In this document: piece by piece, positions 11,822-23,423 of the stretch
How the letters are laid out: the number at the start of each line of letters is the position of its first letter
Position numbering within the stretch: position 1 is the first letter of the stretch
From: Pieris napi
Taxonomy: Eukaryota > Arthropoda > Insecta > Lepidoptera > Pieridae
Direction: 5' to 3'
DNA: 64,000 nt
Assembly (NCBI RefSeq): GCF_905475465.1
Contig: NC_062238.1
Span: 11,129,368 to 11,193,367 of the forward strand
Notes under the pieces: model-generated
Database searches by the model: none
Told to the model about the DNA's origin: nothing
The model's input: only the letters and a program-made list of their open reading frames with translations
Position numbers and translations under genes: made by a program

Positions 11822-12295
11822 GAATGAAACTTCTTTAGGCAGGGTAAAATTTTTAAACGATGATGTGCAGCGTTTTTGTCAAAGAGAGCGATTGAGACCG
11901 GTTGAGAGAGAGTGAGAAGGGTGAATTACCTTATAGAAATTCTATTTTTAAAATTAAAATTTTGTAAAGAGAATTTATGAAATATTTGTATTTTATATTT
12001 TACGCAAATAATTTATAGAAATCTCTAAAGACGAATTTAAATTAAAATGCCACGTGTCGTGATGTGAATTTTATTATCGAAGTAAATTAATAAAATAAAA
12101 TTTATTATTTGTATTAATTTTCGACACTTTTAATATTTTAATGAAAATTAAATTCCTAACATTTCTTCTTTTTTTCCTCTCTCTAAGTCTCGGAAATCTA
12201 AAGTTTTAGATTTGTATTGTATGAACAAAAGTAAAAAATTCGTTTGCCAAAGAACTTTCACTTCTGACATATTATGTACTTTGTACGCACGCACT
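11822..12295 (+). mobile_element. Inverted-repeat element, family A copy 1
   Basis: It starts near GAAACTTCTTTAGGC and ends GCCAAAGAACTTTCACTTCT followed by GTACGCACGCAC and a T-run. Interior landmarks shared with 24711 and (reversed) 58287 include GATGTGCAGC, GAGAGAGTGAGAAGGGTGAA, ATGCCACGTGT and AAGTCTCGGAAATCTAAA. No gene inside. The inverted-repeat core resembles family B and the gene-bearing element at 60624. Confidence 0.65.
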
Positions 12296-14934
12296 TTTTT
12301 TTACTATCAAAACCGATTGTATCCTGCCCGAGTATAGTTATGTAGTATGCAATAAATATATTGTTGTTGAATCAATTTTATACCTTTATTTATATAACTC
12401 TACTGAACTCTCTGATTTTGATGAAATTTTTTGTGTGACTTGAGAGTCGAGAATGATTTTCATTATTAGATTTTTTTTGTATAGAAGGCGTATACTGGAC
12501 ACCGTCTGTAGGATCCGCTGGTATTAAGATATAGTATATATACTATAAGTATTGTAGTGCTTATTGTCATATTTTATTTACTTGTTATTTTTATATTAGT
12601 AAATATGAAGATTGAAGGTCATTAAAAATACATTTATTTTTGAGAATTTAAGAAAAAGACAAAAGAAATTTTGAGAAAAAGAAACTCCTGCTCTAGTACC
12701 ACATTTTTATTCAAATTTTCAGTTAATTATAACGCAAAAGCGAATGGAAAATCGGGACAGTATTATCATGGTAAAATCAAAATAAATTGTCTAACACGTT
12801 TACTGTATGTGTTTTTTATTTAAATCACTCTTCACCAGTACAATACGGATAGAGATAAAAACGTAGACGTTTTGAAGTAAGTCCCATCTTAATTTAAATA
12901 AAGTCATGGCTGCGTCCCTTTGATAAGACTCAAGGGCGATGCCCCAAATCGTAAAGGTTAGGGGTAAATAGTAATCACACTTGCAACCCTCAAGAGATTT
13001 CTGATAAAAGTATACATTACCTTTTTAAATAAAACGGATAAACGGTATTCCAATATTAACATCACGATTCAATAATTGTGTACTCCAAATAATATAATAT
13101 ACAACCTAATCCTAGGTTTTGTTAGAGCTTTCCTTTCAGAAAGAATAAGTCATCACACTAATATCTACTGTTTTTTTTTTATTTAATTATGTCAATTGTA
13201 CTATATTTATGTATATGCAACGAAGTGTTGATAATAAACAAATAAATAAATAAATCATATGTCAAAACAAAGAATGGTCTAAATTTAATCTAATTAGGGT
13301 ATCATTTGAAACCCCATCCGCGTAAAGGTACAGTATTATAAAAACTTCTAATTTTATACAGTCACTACTTCTTCGAGAGTTCCTGTTGAATGTATAATCC
13401 TTTAGCAATAGTATTTCATATTAAAAATACCTTTATACATTAGGAAAGAACGGTTATAAAATGGTAACAACTATGACTGGTAAGATAGCACAAACGCCAG
13501 CTGCTACATGTAGTTACGTAACAAAATGTACAAATATTGTCAGTGTTGCTAGTTCCAGGAAAAATCGATAAAACAAATAAGCAATTCTTATCTACTGCAA
13601 ACATTGATGCATGTATCTTATCAAACAAACAGATAAGTGTTATGCGATCTACAAAAATGTCACGGGATATTACGAAAATATGATTATATAGATTGGAAGA
13701 TAATAATTTCCTTATATAGTAGCTTTGAGTTTTTATTCTATTAAAATGTATACTAACACTAAGTAACTTGTAACTTATAATTAAAAGTTTAATTTACCAT
13801 ATTCAACGAACATGTATATACATAATTATATTTCTTTTAGATTGTTAATTATCTGTCAGGTGTCAAAACTGACATTTTATTTAATTGTAAGAGATTGTTA
13901 ATCTGTGGAAAAAGCGTGTCTTTTGTTTTGGCTTGTATGTTGTTGTTGACAAGAAGCATTTTTTGTTAGAATATTTTCAGATTGGAATTGGAAATATGAT
14001 TGAATTGTTTTGAACTTTTATAACAAAATAAACTCAAATCTTGTTTCTATAAATATTTTCAGGTAATTGATTGATTATGAATAACTTTACTTAGTCTTCA
14101 CGTATTTACTTTCAAGATCTTTTGTTTAAAAACTAATTTTAGAATAAAGCAACAATTATTTCATCAACACAATAGTTCAATTTATCATATATAATAATAT
14201 TTATTCAAATTCAGTTTGTATATACACTTATCGAACACATGTATGCATGTGTGTGAGTGCACACGCATGCACACTCAGACTTTGTGATAATTTTGGATGT
14301 AGAAGGCCCAAAAACATTTCACTTAAAGTGATTACAAAACCACGTTGGAAACGTATAAATACATTTTTATTTTTATATCAATTACTGAACAATAACTTTT
14401 ATATTAATGCTGTTAACTTCCATAAATAAATCGAGATGGTTTAATTGAATTAATCAATATCACGGAAGCAACATCAAGAATCTAAAAATACTCTAAGAAT
14501 TTGAAATGCAATAAAAACATTTACACATTCACCTACTAAATACGACGGCCAAGTGAGTCAGGACCATGACGTCATAAAGCAACCGATACCATCGACAAAC
14601 ATCGTGCTTAAGATTAAAAAAAAATAAGCTCACTTGAGGGACAACTAAGAGCAATTACCGAGGCCAGATTCACGTATGGTGCAAGTAATAAAAATTGTTT
14701 AATAAGTTGAGAATTCAAAGCTAGTAAGATGTTTTATCAAATCAGTGACGACATCGATTCGTTTTTGTTTCACAGCAGTTCTGTTAAGTCTGTGTATAAC
14801 AGCAATGTACAATTCAAACAAAATATAATCTATTTCCAACACACGAATATACAGTACATATTTACAATATTCTTAACTTCATAGTTATAATAAAAAGAAA
14901 ATTAAAAAAAATTGAAAAAGTTAGGTCCCTATAT
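12296..14934. other. AT-rich intergenic DNA with one LINE-like tail
   Basis: At about 13170-13256 a sequence ending GATAATAAACAAATAAATAAATAAAT looks like the 3' tail of a plus-strand LINE. Otherwise no gene or repeat is recognised. Confidence 0.4.
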
Positions 14935-15400
14935 CATTGTACATTTAACGCTGGCAGCATTTCCTCGCTGTATTGCGATACTTATTCATTGAGTAAGGCC
15001 ACCAGCTCTTGAGTCACCGGTACTATCTACCAGGCGCCAACACAAATCATTAATTAGCCTGTGCACTTGAACCCCACGGCCCAAGACTCTAGTCCAAAGG
15101 GAACAATATCAAAGCAGGAGGAAAGACTTTTTTATTAATTTCTGCCTGCTCTGCGGCCGCGCCAGCTGTTGTGCTTGTCCGAGGGCGGTGAGACACGAGG
15201 CTATCAACACAAGTAGCATCCCATACCAAATCCCGTCCCATCCACCAAAGGATCAAAGACATCCCCTCCGGCCGCTTGCCACCGTCTCTAGCGATGCCTG
15301 TTGACTCCAAAATTGCTAGAACCAGTGGCAAAAGAACGGCGTATGATATCGTTGAGCGTGGCGAGAAAAAACGATCTGCACTCTTTTGGCAATGGAGGTC
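14935..15400 (-). pseudogene. Decayed C-terminal domain of a retroelement protein
   Basis: The minus strand, in three frames joined by frameshifts, reads ATLNDIIRRSFAT, then LAILESTGIARDGGKRPEGM, GRDLVWDATCVDSLV, AGAAAEQAE and, further on, VPFGLES. This is a conserved block I recall from the C-terminus of reverse-transcriptase-bearing proteins in many invertebrates (pattern N-D-I-I-x-R-S ... G-K-R-P-[DE]-G ... W-D-[AV]-T-C-V-D ... A-x-x-A-E). The exact element class (non-LTR or DIRS-like) I cannot settle. It is moderately GC-rich compared with its neighbours, truncated at both sides and clearly inactive. Confidence 0.55.
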
Positions 15401-16403
15401 TTCTTTATAATTGGATTAAAAATAAAAGTTTTTCTTATTATTTGAGCTGGTTTGCATTTAACAATTGTGTAATTACTTGGACCACACCTACCGTACCCCA
15501 GCTTTTGCACTAAAAACCAGTTACCAGAATGCCGGTAATAAGGTTAATTTAAAGAAACCCTAATAACGCTCGCTCTATCTGTTGTCTGTGACTTGCAGGC
15601 TATAAATTTAGCAGTAGAACACTTGAAATAAGCGCTCTCATTTATAGTATATTATTTATTAGTCTTCGTTTAAAGACAACCAATATATTTACTATATACA
15701 TACATTTATATAAACGTATAAAAGGTTTTTAAATGCATTTAGAATTTCATACAAAAATATGAATTTATCAAGACAATTTTTACAAACTGGTAATTGAGTT
15801 TGTAATGGATATTCATAAAAAAAACTAATGTCTTTCATACTGGAATAACACATACATACATAATTATATCTTGGATAGTAAAAAAATCACGTCAACACTT
15901 TAATATAAGGAGGGTTAAACCCTTGCCATGCACATACATAAATGTATTCTAAAATTATACACTGTATCACCTAAAAACGCACACATTAACATACTTATAC
16001 ACCCCCTCACATTGCACATTCCCACACACACGTCAACAAGCAAATTATTAGTTAATTGTCATTGTTAGTACATAATGTTCGTTTGTATAATGGTGTAATA
16101 TTTTTAATTTAACAATAATTGAAAATATTTAAAAAAAAGCTATATCATATAAATAAACAAACTATAAGTAAATTTATTGCAAATTGGGCGAAATTTTAAG
16201 TCAGCAAAATCAGAAACTGTGTGCGTTTTTTGACAACCCTACTGTTTCATAAACTCCTCTGTCAGGCCAATTAAGCTGGTTAAGCAAGCACTGTAGTTTG
16301 TGCTGATTTCATGACGTAATTGCAACTTCCAGCGCATTGAGCGTCTTGGGCTAAAATTGTTTTTAATTTAATTTGATACGTTTACATGCTTATTGATTAC
16401 TTA
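15401..16403. other. AT-rich DNA up to the Harbinger insertion
   Basis: No gene or recognisable repeat. The last three bases (TTA, 16401-16403) are the left target duplication of the Harbinger element. Confidence 0.5.
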
Positions 16404-16699
16404 CGGCCAAAACCAATATGCAATCTCAATCCAATTTTAGCTGTCATAGACTGACAATTCAATCCATTTCTAAAGAAAAGCATGCCAATATTCAATACAT
16501 GGACTGAGATACCAATCTAATTATTCAACCAATCGTTCAGAGGGCGGATAAGAGATTGAAGATTGCCCTCTGTATGAAAATGAATGTTTCCTCATGCCAA
16601 CAACCTATCTGTCCATTTTAACAGTTGCTTCGATTGGCCAAATCAATCTCGGATTGCTATCGGTGAAACGTATGATTTGGGTTTGGGATTGCGACCTAA

Positions 16700-17402
16700 C
16701 TTAATATTCATTGGGAAAATTTATTCATCTTCGTCATCTTCCAGTTCTAGTGATAGTGATTTGGAAGTTTAAATACAATTATCCGATTGGGATAGTAATT
16801 CTGAAGCTGGAAGAAGACAACGAACTTCTGTGCGAAGACATAAGAAGACAGGAATTTATTATATCCAGAGCCTGACTGACGCCGAATTCACATTAAGATT
16901 TAGGTTAACAAAAGAAGCTTTGGAGACACTTTTACACAAAGTGATGTCTATCATATATGACTTCTTGCAGGTTTCATCTTTTCATCAACTTTTGTAAAAA
17001 AAATTTAAATATTAGCTACAACCAAAAATATTTGTTACTATAGATACTACCTACTAACTCCACTTCAAAACCTCAAGACTCCCGCAGAACATCTTTATAA
17101 CGAATCTCAAATACGAAGCAGAAATGTGGTGGAAAGGACATAATATGGTGTTTGGAAAAAATCGGTTCCCCAAAATCGGTTTGTCAAAAAAGGTTTTGCT
17201 TCAAGTATCTCGTGTACAAGCCGTGATAGTGGCATGTGCAGTGTTGCACAATATTGCTATTGATATGCGAGATGAACATTTTGAACTACTGCAACAAGTA
17301 GATGAACAAGCTGATGATATTGATCAAAGCGCAATTGACAACGTGGGAAATGCAAGTATGCGAAGTAATCTTATAAGTGATTATTTTGCTTTATTACTAT
17401 AA
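16700..17402 (+). pseudogene. HARBI1-like transposase, core deleted
   Basis: HARBI1-type transposases are DDE nucleases that cut and paste Harbinger elements. The N-terminal part shows a serine run with DSDLEV, a TAA stop at 16770-16772, then in the same frame SLTDAEFTLRFRLTKEALET, the usual N-terminal helix region. Around 16980-17040 the sequence jumps to the C-terminal region (LTPLQNLKTPAEHLYNESQI, RNVVER, GVWK, then VQAVIVACAVLHNIAIDMRD). The middle, which should hold the first two catalytic acidic residues, is missing. There is also a stop after VERT and a one-base shift in the A-run near 17158. The frame is open again to 17402. Confidence 0.8.
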
Positions 17403-17513
17403 TATTTTATAAATTACAACATTTTTGAGATAAATTAAATAAAAATTCAATGCTTTTATTTAAATAAAAATACAAATTTTTAATACAATACATCCTCGCT
17501 CCAGGCACAAAAT

Positions 17514-17991
17514 CTATAATTTTTCTAATTTATTTAACAATATATTTTTTTCTATTGCCCATAATTCTCTTTTATGCTCACTTTCTTTATCTTCAAATGC
17601 CCATTGCTTTCTCTTATTTAGAAGCTCTTCCTTTCAATTGACTTTCATTTCCTTCGACAGACAACAATATCATGTCTTTGACTTTTTCCTCGATAGGGGG
17701 TAAGAGAAGTAGCAGCACTAGGGCCACCTCCTGTACGATATGTTTCAGCATATATCAAGGCAGACTTTTTTCTTGTAGCCCTCTTTAAGCTTTAGCACTG
17801 CGAAAGTTTACCCCACTTGTGCTATTAAACAGCGCCTCCAGCGTCTTCCAGCACTGCTCTTTCTCCTGCCAGGTGACTGAGTCACTCTTTTTATTTTCTA
17901 ATATATTGTTATGGTCAGCAACAAGCGAAGTTAGAAGGTCAACTTCTTCCCAGCTGAAATTGACGCTTCTTTCACGTTTTTGCGTAGACAT
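17514..17991 (-). pseudogene. Myb/SANT-like Harbinger partner protein, frameshifted
   Basis: The minus strand starts MSTQKRERSVNFSWEEVDLL at 17991 and continues with NNILENKKSD, QCWKTLEALFNS and a stop after FRSAKA. Past a frameshift the family continues (AETYRTGGGPSAA), and a lysine/glutamate-rich coiled-coil-like end (KRELWAIEKNI) runs to about 17514. Harbinger partner proteins of this kind carry a trihelical Myb/SANT domain that binds the transposon ends and brings in the transposase. The gene converges on the transposase, as in known Harbinger elements. One frameshift is visible; the domain itself (about residues 8-68) is open. Confidence 0.75.
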
Positions 17992-18579
17992 TTTTTTAAG
18001 TTAAAGAACCAACCTCGAATCACAAAAACAACATACACAAACTACTCAGAAAAAATTTATATTTGTAATAATATGTACTAAAATACTCAATAACCTAACA
18101 AACAAAAATACCATATGAAACTGACTGCCCGTTTCGTTACAAGTAAAATTAAATGACCAACAAAAAGGTTAAGGTTCTATGTTTTTCTATAGAATTTTGT
18201 AACTTTATTTGTTCGTAACAAAAAAACAAACAAAACGTTGCATAGCTATTTGCTACTTTATTCATACATTGTGAAACAGACCCTAAGTCTTACTTATTTT
18301 ATTTCGTTCCAAAAACACCAAACTCTTGGTATGCTTGAATACAACATACCTATTGCATTGAACGAAACGCGGTCGAGAGGCAAGGATCACGCTAAAGATT
18401 GCTGTCAATCTTTTGTCAAATAAACAATCGGATAGCAGAAATGTTTATTGGCATGCAGATTGGAGATCGGTCTTTAGATATGAATCAGTCCAAGATTGGT
18501 TATAATCATAGATTGAGGATACATTATTAATTTTGGCCGTTAGAGAGGAATGTTCTGTACAGAGGAATGTTGTGTAGAG

Positions 18580-18745
18580 GAATGTAAAATAGGCCTCTCC
18601 CTAAATTTCCAGTACGAGCTGTTTCCCGCGCCATCGCCTTCCTCCTCACCAGGTCAACTGTCCACCTAGTGGGAAGCCGTCCAATGCCTCGCCAACCTTT
18701 TCCATTCCAGGACTTTCCCCCATTGGCTATCCGTTCTTCGGGCAC
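18580..18745 (-). pseudogene. C-terminal piece of an RTE-type LINE protein
   Basis: The minus strand reads GKGWRGIGRLPTRWTVDLVR then METARTGNLGR-like residues (…MARETARTGNLGRG). The G-R-x-P-x-R-W-x-D motif followed by a W/N-L-G end is the usual C-terminal signature of RTE-clade endonuclease/reverse-transcriptase proteins. It starts within 41 bp of the Harbinger right end, and short repeats of AGAGGAATGTT lie between. Confidence 0.6.
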
Positions 18746-19405
18746 AACATCGAAGTGTATAAATAAGATATTATAGTAACATAGTCTGATAAGAGGTTAA
18801 AAAAAACATTAAAAATTTACTTATTAATTTTTATACTTTTAATACAACCCATATAACTTTCATCATGTCACGGACTTCCAAAATTAAAATTCAGTCTGTT
18901 TTGCGTCTAGTAACCTATAGTATGAAGAAATATGTCTTAAATATTTTCATATTGAACTATGTATGCAGTCCATGAATGTGTTTATTAAAATATCATAAAT
19001 CATTATATTAGAGAACGCTCCAGTAGATTTTAATGGAATTAAATACAATAAAACCACTTGCCAGCCAGCGACGCGTGAAACTCAGATAATAGATGAAATC
19101 GTATGATTAATGTTCTATTATATAGTTTTTTGATAAATCGTGATATCAGATTTCGTCATTCAGTAATGGATTTTTTTTGTTACTAAATAGTTTTTACTGA
19201 CGCGATACCAGAAACCAAGTAAGTATATGTTATTGATTACTTCAAAAATATTGGAATTTTACAGATGTAGCTTATTATAAAAAGCAAATGTATAAGTCCA
19301 ATAGTCTATAATGAAAGAATTTCTAAAACATACAATAGTGAGCAGTAATGATATTTTAATGAGGGTTATTCATCCATGTTTTACCTAATTTGAAGTGATG
19401 AAGTG

Positions 19406-19702
19406 ATGGCCTAGTGGCTTTAGTGTGCGACTCTTATACCTGAGGTCGTAGGTTCGATTCCCGGCTGTGCACCAACCGACTTTCTTTCTATGTGCGCATT
19501 GAACATTTGCTCGAACGGTGAAGGAAAACATCGTGATGAAACCGACATGTCTTAGACCCAAAAAAGTCGACGGCGTGTGTCAGGCACTGGAGGCTGATCA
19601 CCTACTTGCCTATTAGATTTGAAAATGATCATGAAACTGATTCAGAAATCTGAGGCCAAGACTTCAAGAGGTTGTACCGCCACTGATTTATTTTATTTTT
19701 TT
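19406..19702 (+). mobile_element. Full-length tRNA-derived SINE with 13-bp duplication
   Basis: The element opens with an A-box-like TGGCCTAGTGG and has a B box GGTTCGATTCC at 19451-19461, so its head derives from a tRNA. A body with GGTGAAGGAAAACATCGTGA and GTGTGTCAGGCACTGGAGGC follows, then a T-rich end. It is flanked by perfect direct repeats AAGTGATGAAGTG (19393-19405 and 19703-19715), which mark a recent insertion. Broken copies of the same family lie at 3186, 20955, 35955, 36785, 43917, 50862 and 52520. Confidence 0.85.
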
Positions 19703-19997
19703 AAGTGATGAAGTGGACACTCACAAAAGATACGCTCTTTCTTTCATGCCACTTAATCGAATTGATTCGGAAAATAAATGTTTAAATAACAGTTGTAAAA
19801 TTTATACGATTTTTAAATAAACTATCACTAGTCGTTAAAAACTGAGTGACACAATATATAATTATTATTTTAACATTATTAAGCTAGTCTGAGTGTGTGC
19901 AAAGTTAGATTAATTTTATAAAGCTATAAAGTTTATTTATTTGTATATACACAAGTATTTGTGTTTGATTAAATAAACTAGGCTCAAACATATCATA

Positions 19998-20190
19998 TAT
20001 TATGCCGCGCACCACGACTATGTGGAACCAGCTGCCCACTGAAGTATTTCCAAACCAATTCGTCTTAGGGTCCTTCAAGATAAGAGCGTACCAATTTTTA
20101 AAAGGCCGGCAACGCACTCGCGAGCCTTCTGTCATTGAACCCGTGAGCGGAAATTAACATGATTTGAGCCTTTTGCCCGTTGGCAACTTC
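19998..20190 (+). repeat. 5'-truncated LINE tail (LPRTT family)
   Basis: The plus strand encodes a decayed PRTTTMWNQLPTEVF and GSFKIRAYQFLKGRQRTRE, then the 3' end with TTTTGCCCGTTGGC and an A-run. One of the better preserved tails. Confidence 0.7.
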
Positions 20191-20954
20191 TTAATAAAAA
20201 AAATCTCCGTAGTTGAAGTCTGAATTACATTACACATAATTCAACCAATCAGATGGCCATTCATTGGACAAGGAGATAATTTAAAGAATAATCATGGTTA
20301 TAATCTACATACATATATAGACATTCACACTATAACTCTAAGAGTTAGTGCAAATATGAGATATTTACTTAGATTTTATCTAAACACGTGTAGATTCCAA
20401 CACCTAATATGACAATTTTCTTCCTAATAGGTAATTAACTTTAGAAGAATGTTACATTCACTTCCTATACAATAATGGGCTTCATTAAGAAAATATTTAA
20501 TAACAAAGGAATTCTTAAAAATAATACCACTGTACGGTCCAAGTTGCGTCTAAAAACTCTTATATTACATTTTTCAACATCCTGTTTAATCAATATTAAA
20601 AAATAAATTTGATGACAGGTATTCAAATCTATACCTATTACATATAAATTTTGGCAATTAAGAATGAAAAATGATATCTGATAAGTGTACACCATAATTA
20701 CAAATAACGATTCTCTCTCCCTTTATTTGTAAAAAAAGAATTTTGAATAAAAATTTTGTGTATTATATTTCCTTAATATTAGAGTCAGCTACAAATAATA
20801 AACTAAAATATAATCTTATTAAAGTTATATCGATATCAAACAAAATACGCGTACCGCAAACGCGAGCCTTCTGGCAGTGTCATCCCTCTATTGACATATT
20901 ATATTTAAGATATTTTATTTTTGAGCTGTAATAAAATTATATATGAGTTTCGCT
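20191..20954. other. AT-rich DNA, almost nothing assigned
   Basis: No gene. A short ACGCGAGCCTTCTGGCAGTG at about 20860-20880 matches a piece of the LPRTT LINE tail and may be a tiny remnant. Confidence 0.4.
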
Positions 20955-21080
20955 GGTTTTAGACCCAAAAAGACTACATGTGTCACAGGCGGCTGATACT
21001 TACCTATTAGAAAAACAAATGATCAACAAACAGATACAGAATACTGAGATCTTAAAAAGGTCGTAGAGCCACTGGTAACA
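20955..21080 (+). repeat. 3' half of the tRNA-derived SINE
   Basis: Matches the body of the SINE at 19406 from TTTTAGACCCAAAAAG through GGCGGCTGATACTTACCTAT to GTAGAGCCACTGG; the tRNA head is absent. Confidence 0.65.
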
Positions 21081-21645
21081 TAAGCTTATAGCCACAGTTC
21101 ATTCCAAGTATAATAAACGAAGCTAGAAACAGAATTAATAGCCTAGCACGGGTTAAGTGTCGATGACCCTACAAAAACCATTATTAGACTTAATTCTCCG
21201 CATACATTACAACGCGTCAAGCTTTGAACGTTTTATGAAGTTACGTGTTGTATACAGCTAACGTTCTATAGATATACCACTGTTCTAATATAAAATGACG
21301 TAGGATCTTATACGTGAAATTGTAATCATTTTCAACGGACTATAAATAACCCTGATTGTTGCATACTTTTTTCGGTACTTACGTATCAACGCCACCGCGG
21401 CAAAAATTCTGGTAACGATTTAGGAATCCGTCGCCCGAATTCATGTCCAAAAAACCTATTATTATTTATTGTTTGGTTAGGTTAGGTAAGAATATTAATA
21501 TTTTATTTAAATAACTGTTTCCGGTGCGTGAAAGTGGTTAGAGCACCAGAATTTTTGCAGTGGAAGCATTAATACGTACACTTTATATTTACTATGTTTT
21601 TGAGGAAAGACCCAGCCCTAATTTGGTCAAAAAACAATCCCTATT

Positions 21646-21830
21646 TTTTATAGAACAAGGGACAAATGGGCAGGGGACAAGTGGGCAAGGGGGTCACCTG
21701 GTGTTAAATGCTCATAGACACTCACATTGCCAGAGGGCTCGCAAATGAGTTGCCTGCCTTTTAAATATTGGTACGCTCTTTTCTTGATGGACCCTACGTC
21801 GAATTGGTTCGGAAATCAGTGGGTAGCACG
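21646..21830 (-). repeat. 5'-truncated LINE tail with an internal duplication
   Basis: Reverse-oriented LPRTT family tail (plus strand TATAGAACAAGGGACAAATG ... GGTACGCTCTTTTCTTGATG). The segment GGGACAAATGGGCAG is followed by a second near-copy GGGACAAGTGGGCAA, a small tandem duplication not seen in the other tails. Confidence 0.65.
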
Positions 21831-22327
21831 GCATAAACTGCCTAAATCCTTACATAAACAATTAAATTTCTACTTCTACTCTTCTGATATAATAATATGC
21901 CTCCTTAGAATATTAATTTACACGACAATATTGGCTTGACATAAAAAACTTGTCTTTATCTATAGTCGTGACATGACAAAAGCGAACAGTCATCAGGTAT
22001 TTCTATCAACATCGATTAATATAAAAGCCTTCAAGGGTGCAACGGACTCGACGCCATATTTATATGCTTATATACTATGCTATACCTACCTTTAACAGGT
22101 AACCTATGAATTATGAAATATATTCTCGAATTGGTGGAAATTGCATGCAAGCGATAGTGTTTTGATCGTATGGTGCTGTTTGGTCGTGGAATTAAAATGC
22201 CTTTTAAAAAAAAGGATTTTATTAGACCAGTAGTTACAACACAAAAATTAGACACCCGCCCTCTAAGAATGATATACGCAGACTGACTAACGTCACTAGG
22301 AACGTAATTCTGTAAAAGTCTGTATTT

Positions 22328-22700
22328 TTCTTTTATAGAACAGGGGGCAAACGGGCAGGAGGCTCACCTGATGTTGAGTGATACCGCCGCCCATGGACAC
22401 TCTCAATGCCAGAGGGCTCGCGCGTACGTTGCCTTTTAAGAATTGGTAAGAGCGTACCTTGAAGGACCTTAAGTCGAATTGGTTCGGAAATACTTCAGTG
22501 GGCAGCTGGTTCCACAAAGTGGTGGTGCGCGGCAAAAACTGTCTTGAAAAACGTTCAATTGTAGAACGGCGGACGTCGAGGTGATACGGGTGGAATTTCG
22601 TATTCTGCCTCGACGTCCGATTATGAAACTCAGCTGCAGGTATTCATCCGAACAACACCTCTCTGAACACTCTCTCTCATTGTATTGATGATGTAGATGA
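22328..22700 (-). repeat. Longest tail of the LPRTT LINE family
   Basis: The minus strand reads MPRTTTLWNQLPTEVFPNQF and RSFKVRSYQFLKG, preceded by a segment that in the original element encoded HPYHLDV-like residues, and followed by the 3' end with ATCAGGTGAGCCTCCTGCCC. About 370 bp remain. Frameshifts separate the parts, so the copy is inactive. Confidence 0.75.
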
Positions 22701-23158
22701 TGAGTTAGCATTATGGCTAACAAGTAACAGTGCGCAATCAAATAACGCGCGTAATATACGTAATATTTATTTTCGATACATATGCATATCGAATAAATCA
22801 AGAGCTACCGTTCTAGTAAGGTGAACGCTCCGTTAAGCAAATAACGTGCAAAGTGCCAATTTTATCACCTCTGAATTACACTCGCACTCAACTGTGGAAC
22901 GTGCTTGATTGTATGCATTTAAGTCAATATTTATCGTTCATACACAGCTAATAATTGCTGGCGTACGTTACTTAAAGAAAATGACAAGTTACAACAGTTC
23001 ATACTTTCAAGTTTCAACATTCGATTCGATTTTAAACAAAGACTAGTTTGTAGTAGAAATGTTTAGAACGGGGAAAAATACTCGCCTTCCTCTGTTACAT
23101 CCAATATCGATAGCGTTTTTTTTAATGCGACGTAGTACTTTAGTATCCGCAGTACTGA

Positions 23159-23345
23159 TGTCAAACTCAAACTCAAAATAACTTTATTCAAATAGGTAAA
23201 CAAGTACACTTATGAACCTCAAAAAATAAGTTAAATTATTTGTAAATTTACATTTACTACCAGTACGCAAGTCAAGGGCGTAGAGCGGGCCAGAAGAACT
23301 GGCAAGAAACTCCGCCACTCTTTTTAATCGCTGAGTTTTGAGTAA
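23159..23345 (-). repeat. Family C retroelement 3' end, reversed
   Basis: Plus-strand TCAAACTCAAACTCAAAATA, then ACTTATGAAC and GAAACTCCGCCACTCTTTTT, is the reverse complement of the sequence repeated at 41925, 43021, 50136 and 51570. The repeated TTTGAC at the tip suggests the tail of a non-LTR element. Confidence 0.65.
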
Positions 23346-23423
23346 GGTGAGAGACTAAGATGCCGCAACCTTGATGTCATTATTGTATCTGCTGTTGGTA
23401 TCACTATTAGAAGTTATGCAGAA

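Larger units (their letters stand above)
16404..18539. mobile_element. PIF/Harbinger DNA transposon, internally deleted
   Basis: The 2136-bp element begins CGGCCAAAA and ends TTTTGGCCG, flanked on both sides by TTA (16401-16403 and 18540-18542), the 3-bp duplication typical of PIF/Harbinger. The inverted repeats continue imperfectly for about 100 bp (shared GCATGCCAATA, TCAATC, CTAAAGA). Inside are the two genes expected of the superfamily, converging: a HARBI1-like transposase (+) and a Myb/SANT-like partner (-). Both are broken, so the copy cannot move by itself, but its ends look usable by a related transposase. Confidence 0.9.

Noticed and set aside
15301..15513. Plus-strand frame suggesting an inversion in the retroelement relic
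   Set aside because: A similar phrase on the plus strand first looked like the relic's C-terminus. Re-reading the minus strand gives ATLNDIIRRSFAT at the right place, so the whole relic is on the minus strand.
19406..19480. Possible tRNA gene
   Set aside because: It is the head of a SINE with a 13-bp duplication around the whole 297-bp unit.
21474..21487. TTAGG-like telomere repeat (GGTTAGGTTAGG)
   Set aside because: Only two units; short chance occurrence.
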